Part shown: positions 6,514 to 7,853 of the stretch, one piece after another
How positions within the stretch are numbered: position 1 is the stretch's first letter
Layout: each line of letters opens with the position of its first letter
Origin: Clostridiales bacterium
Lineage (GTDB): Bacteria > Bacillota_A > Clostridia > Peptostreptococcales > Anaerovoracaceae
Length of the DNA stretch: 7,853 nucleotides
Direction: 5' to 3'
Assembly: GCA_015058265.1 (NCBI GenBank)
Contig: SVCR01000069.1
Location: 1 to 7,853, forward strand
Program-made: the position numbers and the translations under genes
The notes under the pieces: model-generated
The model's database searches: none
What the model was told of the DNA's origin: nothing
Seen by the model: only the letters and a program-made list of their open reading frames with translations

Positions 6514-7830
6514 CTAGATTCTTACCTTGAAAACAGTCTGTTCTGTAATGTCAGTAGCGATTGCGTCAAGAGCAACACCTACTCTGTGATAACGCAGTTT
6601 CCACTGTTCTTCCTTCGGTGTATTAGGGTCACCGAGAGGATATGGGATCGAGATAGTAGGAACGATTCTGTTAGCTCCGACTGTCATCGATACCGGGATC
6701 AGGTTGCACATATGTACAACATTGAAGCCTGCTCTCTCAAGAGCCTTAACCATCGTTGCGCCGCAACGAGTACAGGTTCCTCAGGTAGAGCCGAGGATAA
6801 TAGCGTTAACTCCGTCTTCCTGGAGATAAGGGATCATTTCCTCTGCCATTCTTGTAGCTTCAGCCTCTGTTGTACCGGTACCTACTGTTGTGTAGAAGTA
6901 GTCATGCAGTCTTGCGAACTTTCCTTCCTTCTCATATGCTCTTACAGCATCGAGCGGAACGAGTACGTTAGGGTCTGCATTACCTGCTGCAGGGTCATAA
7001 CCAGCATGGATTGTCTTGAATACGCCAGCTTCGAGTCTGTCCATATCCTTGATGCTGTATCTTCCCCATCTTGTAGCGGATGCTGACTGGATTCTGTCAG
7101 GGTTCTCTACAGGTACGCATCCGGATGTGGTTACGAGTGCAACTACTGCATCCTTCAGTTCAATTGCAGGTGCGATAGGAACGAGATCCTTCTCAGGGAT
7201 AACAAGCTCTGTCTGATAAGGCTCGCCTGCCATCTTCTTCTTGAGCATCTGAACGCCTCTGTAAGCAGCGGTGTTCTCTCTGATGTCTTCAAGGAAGACT
7301 TCATGTCTGCATCCTCTTTCGAAATAACCTTCTGCTTCGCATCCGAGGTTAGGCTCGCCTGCCAGAAGCTTATTAGCGAAGTTGGTCAGAACCTTGACGT
7401 CCTGTCTCATCTTTACAGCGCCTGTGCCGCCCTTGAAGATGATTACGTCTTTCTTGAACATGTCAGCTCCCGGGTTCTCACCGTTCATTGAAGTGAGTAC
7501 AGGAACTCCGAATTTTTCTTTAACGGCTTTGCAAACGTTTCCGCATGCTACTCCGTAACGACCTGCCTGGAAAGCAGGACCTGCGATGAAGAGATCCATT
7601 TCCTTGTCTTCGAGGAATCCCATGATTCTCGAAAGAGCTTCTTCTGTATTGGATCCCATGAAGTTGTCACCGCATACTACTGTATGAGTAACTTCCGCAT
7701 CCTTGAGGGCGGCATTGATAGCCATTGTAGGACCTACAACGCCTTCAACGATGTATGGTTCCTGATCAGCCTTGTCTTCGCCGCCGATTCCGCCGAAGAA
7801 CTGGTTGACGTAACAAATTACTTTCTTCAT
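6514..7830 (-). CDS. grdH: Selenoprotein subunit of substrate-specific protein B, probably betaine reductase GrdH (GrdB/GrdF/GrdH family), Sec at codon 350
   Basis: Selenocysteine subunit of the component that binds the amine substrate and passes its carboxymethyl group to GrdA. The frame opens at ATG 7830-7828 behind GGGAGG (7843-7838, 7-nt spacer). It runs 349 codons to an in-frame TGA (6783-6781) and continues in the same frame to TAG at 6516-6514, giving 438 residues, the usual family length. The TGA sits in U-G-T-C-T-R-C-G, the UxxCxxC redox motif typical of the family (Sec350, Cys353, Cys356), so it is read as selenocysteine, not stop. The N-terminus (VNQFFGGIGGEDKA) and AGPAFQAGRYGVACG are family hallmarks. 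CGDNFMG and TSMNGENPG resemble the betaine/sarcosine types more than glycine GrdB, from memory of the family. The BCCT gene 13 nt downstream supports betaine. GrdF (sarcosine) is the main alternative; family membership is near certain, substrate less so. Confidence 0.93.
6748..6783 (-). promoter_or_regulatory. UGA selenocysteine codon and bacterial SECIS hairpin in grdH
   Basis: TGA at 6783-6781 is followed by an obvious stem-loop inside the coding sequence. CGTTGC (6768-6763) pairs perfectly with GCAACG (6759-6754) around a GGC loop. A lower stem AACC (6778-6775) pairs with GGTT (6751-6748), separated by an asymmetric internal loop. The apical loop begins 19 nt after the last base of the UGA, a position compatible with bacterial SECIS elements recognised by SelB. 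The stem also encodes the conserved R-C-G-A-T residues, so RNA and protein constraints overlap. The fold was worked out by eye. Confidence 0.85.
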
Positions 7831-7853
7831 TGATCTGCCTCCCTTCCTCTAGA
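7831..7853 (-). promoter_or_regulatory. grdH ribosome binding site and possible end of the preceding gene
   Basis: A strong purine-rich Shine-Dalgarno, AAGGGAGG (7845-7838), lies 7 nt before the grdH ATG. A TAG at 7851-7849 could be the stop codon of an upstream gene, expected to be the proprotein partner subunit (GrdI type). Only a few bases are visible, so the frame cannot be tested. Nothing here looks like a promoter, consistent with grdH being internal to an operon. Confidence 0.55.

Noticed and set aside
6781..6783. In-frame TGA read as a nonsense mutation making grdH a pseudogene
   Set aside because: The codon sits at the conserved selenocysteine position, the frame stays open with strong family similarity after it, and a SECIS-like hairpin follows.
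6370..7086. Plus-strand open frame of 238 codons
   Set aside because: It spans the grdH-transporter junction in antisense and crosses the selenocysteine region; no domain or start signal supports it.
7848..7853. TCTAGA (XbaI site) at the window edge as a sign of a cloning boundary
   Set aside because: A single six-base match at an edge is easily due to chance; no vector sequence is visible.

Overview
The whole window is read on the minus strand and holds most of one amino-acid (Stickland-type) reductase operon of a strictly anaerobic, selenocysteine-using Firmicute of the class Clostridia. The evidence is two genes with in-frame UGA codons in the diagnostic selenocysteine contexts of GrdA and of the GrdB/F/H family. 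Around them lie GrdC and GrdD, a thioredoxin with the GCVPC active site known from glycine reductase operons, and its reductase. Genus cannot be fixed from the sequence; moderate GC and strong AGGAGG-type ribosome binding sites fit many gut, rumen or sediment clostridia.

Layout in transcription order, from high to low coordinates: grdH-type selenoprotein of protein B (7830-6514, Sec at codon 350); BCCT betaine/carnitine/choline transporter (6500-5013); grdA selenoprotein A (4870-4400, Sec at codon 44); trxB (4293-3340); trxA (3295-2978); grdC (2896-1352); grdD (1340-183); and the first 27 codons of an NfnA/SudB/PyrK-like flavoprotein (83-1) running off the window. The proprotein partner of the B component (grdI/grdG/grdE type) is not here and probably lies just beyond base 7853.

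How the genes work together: the BCCT carrier imports a quaternary amine. Protein B (GrdH plus its missing partner) binds it and transfers a carboxymethyl group to the selenocysteine of GrdA, releasing trimethylamine if the substrate is betaine. The Se-carboxymethyl group is then split, and the GrdC/GrdD complex converts the two-carbon unit to acetyl phosphate, used for ATP synthesis. The oxidised GrdA is re-reduced by TrxA and NADPH-dependent TrxB. A downstream Nfn-type oxidoreductase could supply the NADPH. Betaine is favoured over sarcosine or glycine because of the adjacent transporter and the protein B sequence type, but this is inference.

The most notable non-coding features are strong intercistronic RNA hairpins, or a branched structure, in all four longer gaps of the operon. 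None is followed by a U-tract, and the short gaps (11, 13 and 44 nt) have none. They look like RNA processing, stability or partial-attenuation elements that could set different levels for transporter, selenoprotein, thioredoxin and protein C modules. No mobile element, CRISPR array, tRNA or rRNA was seen, and no gap exceeds 142 bases.
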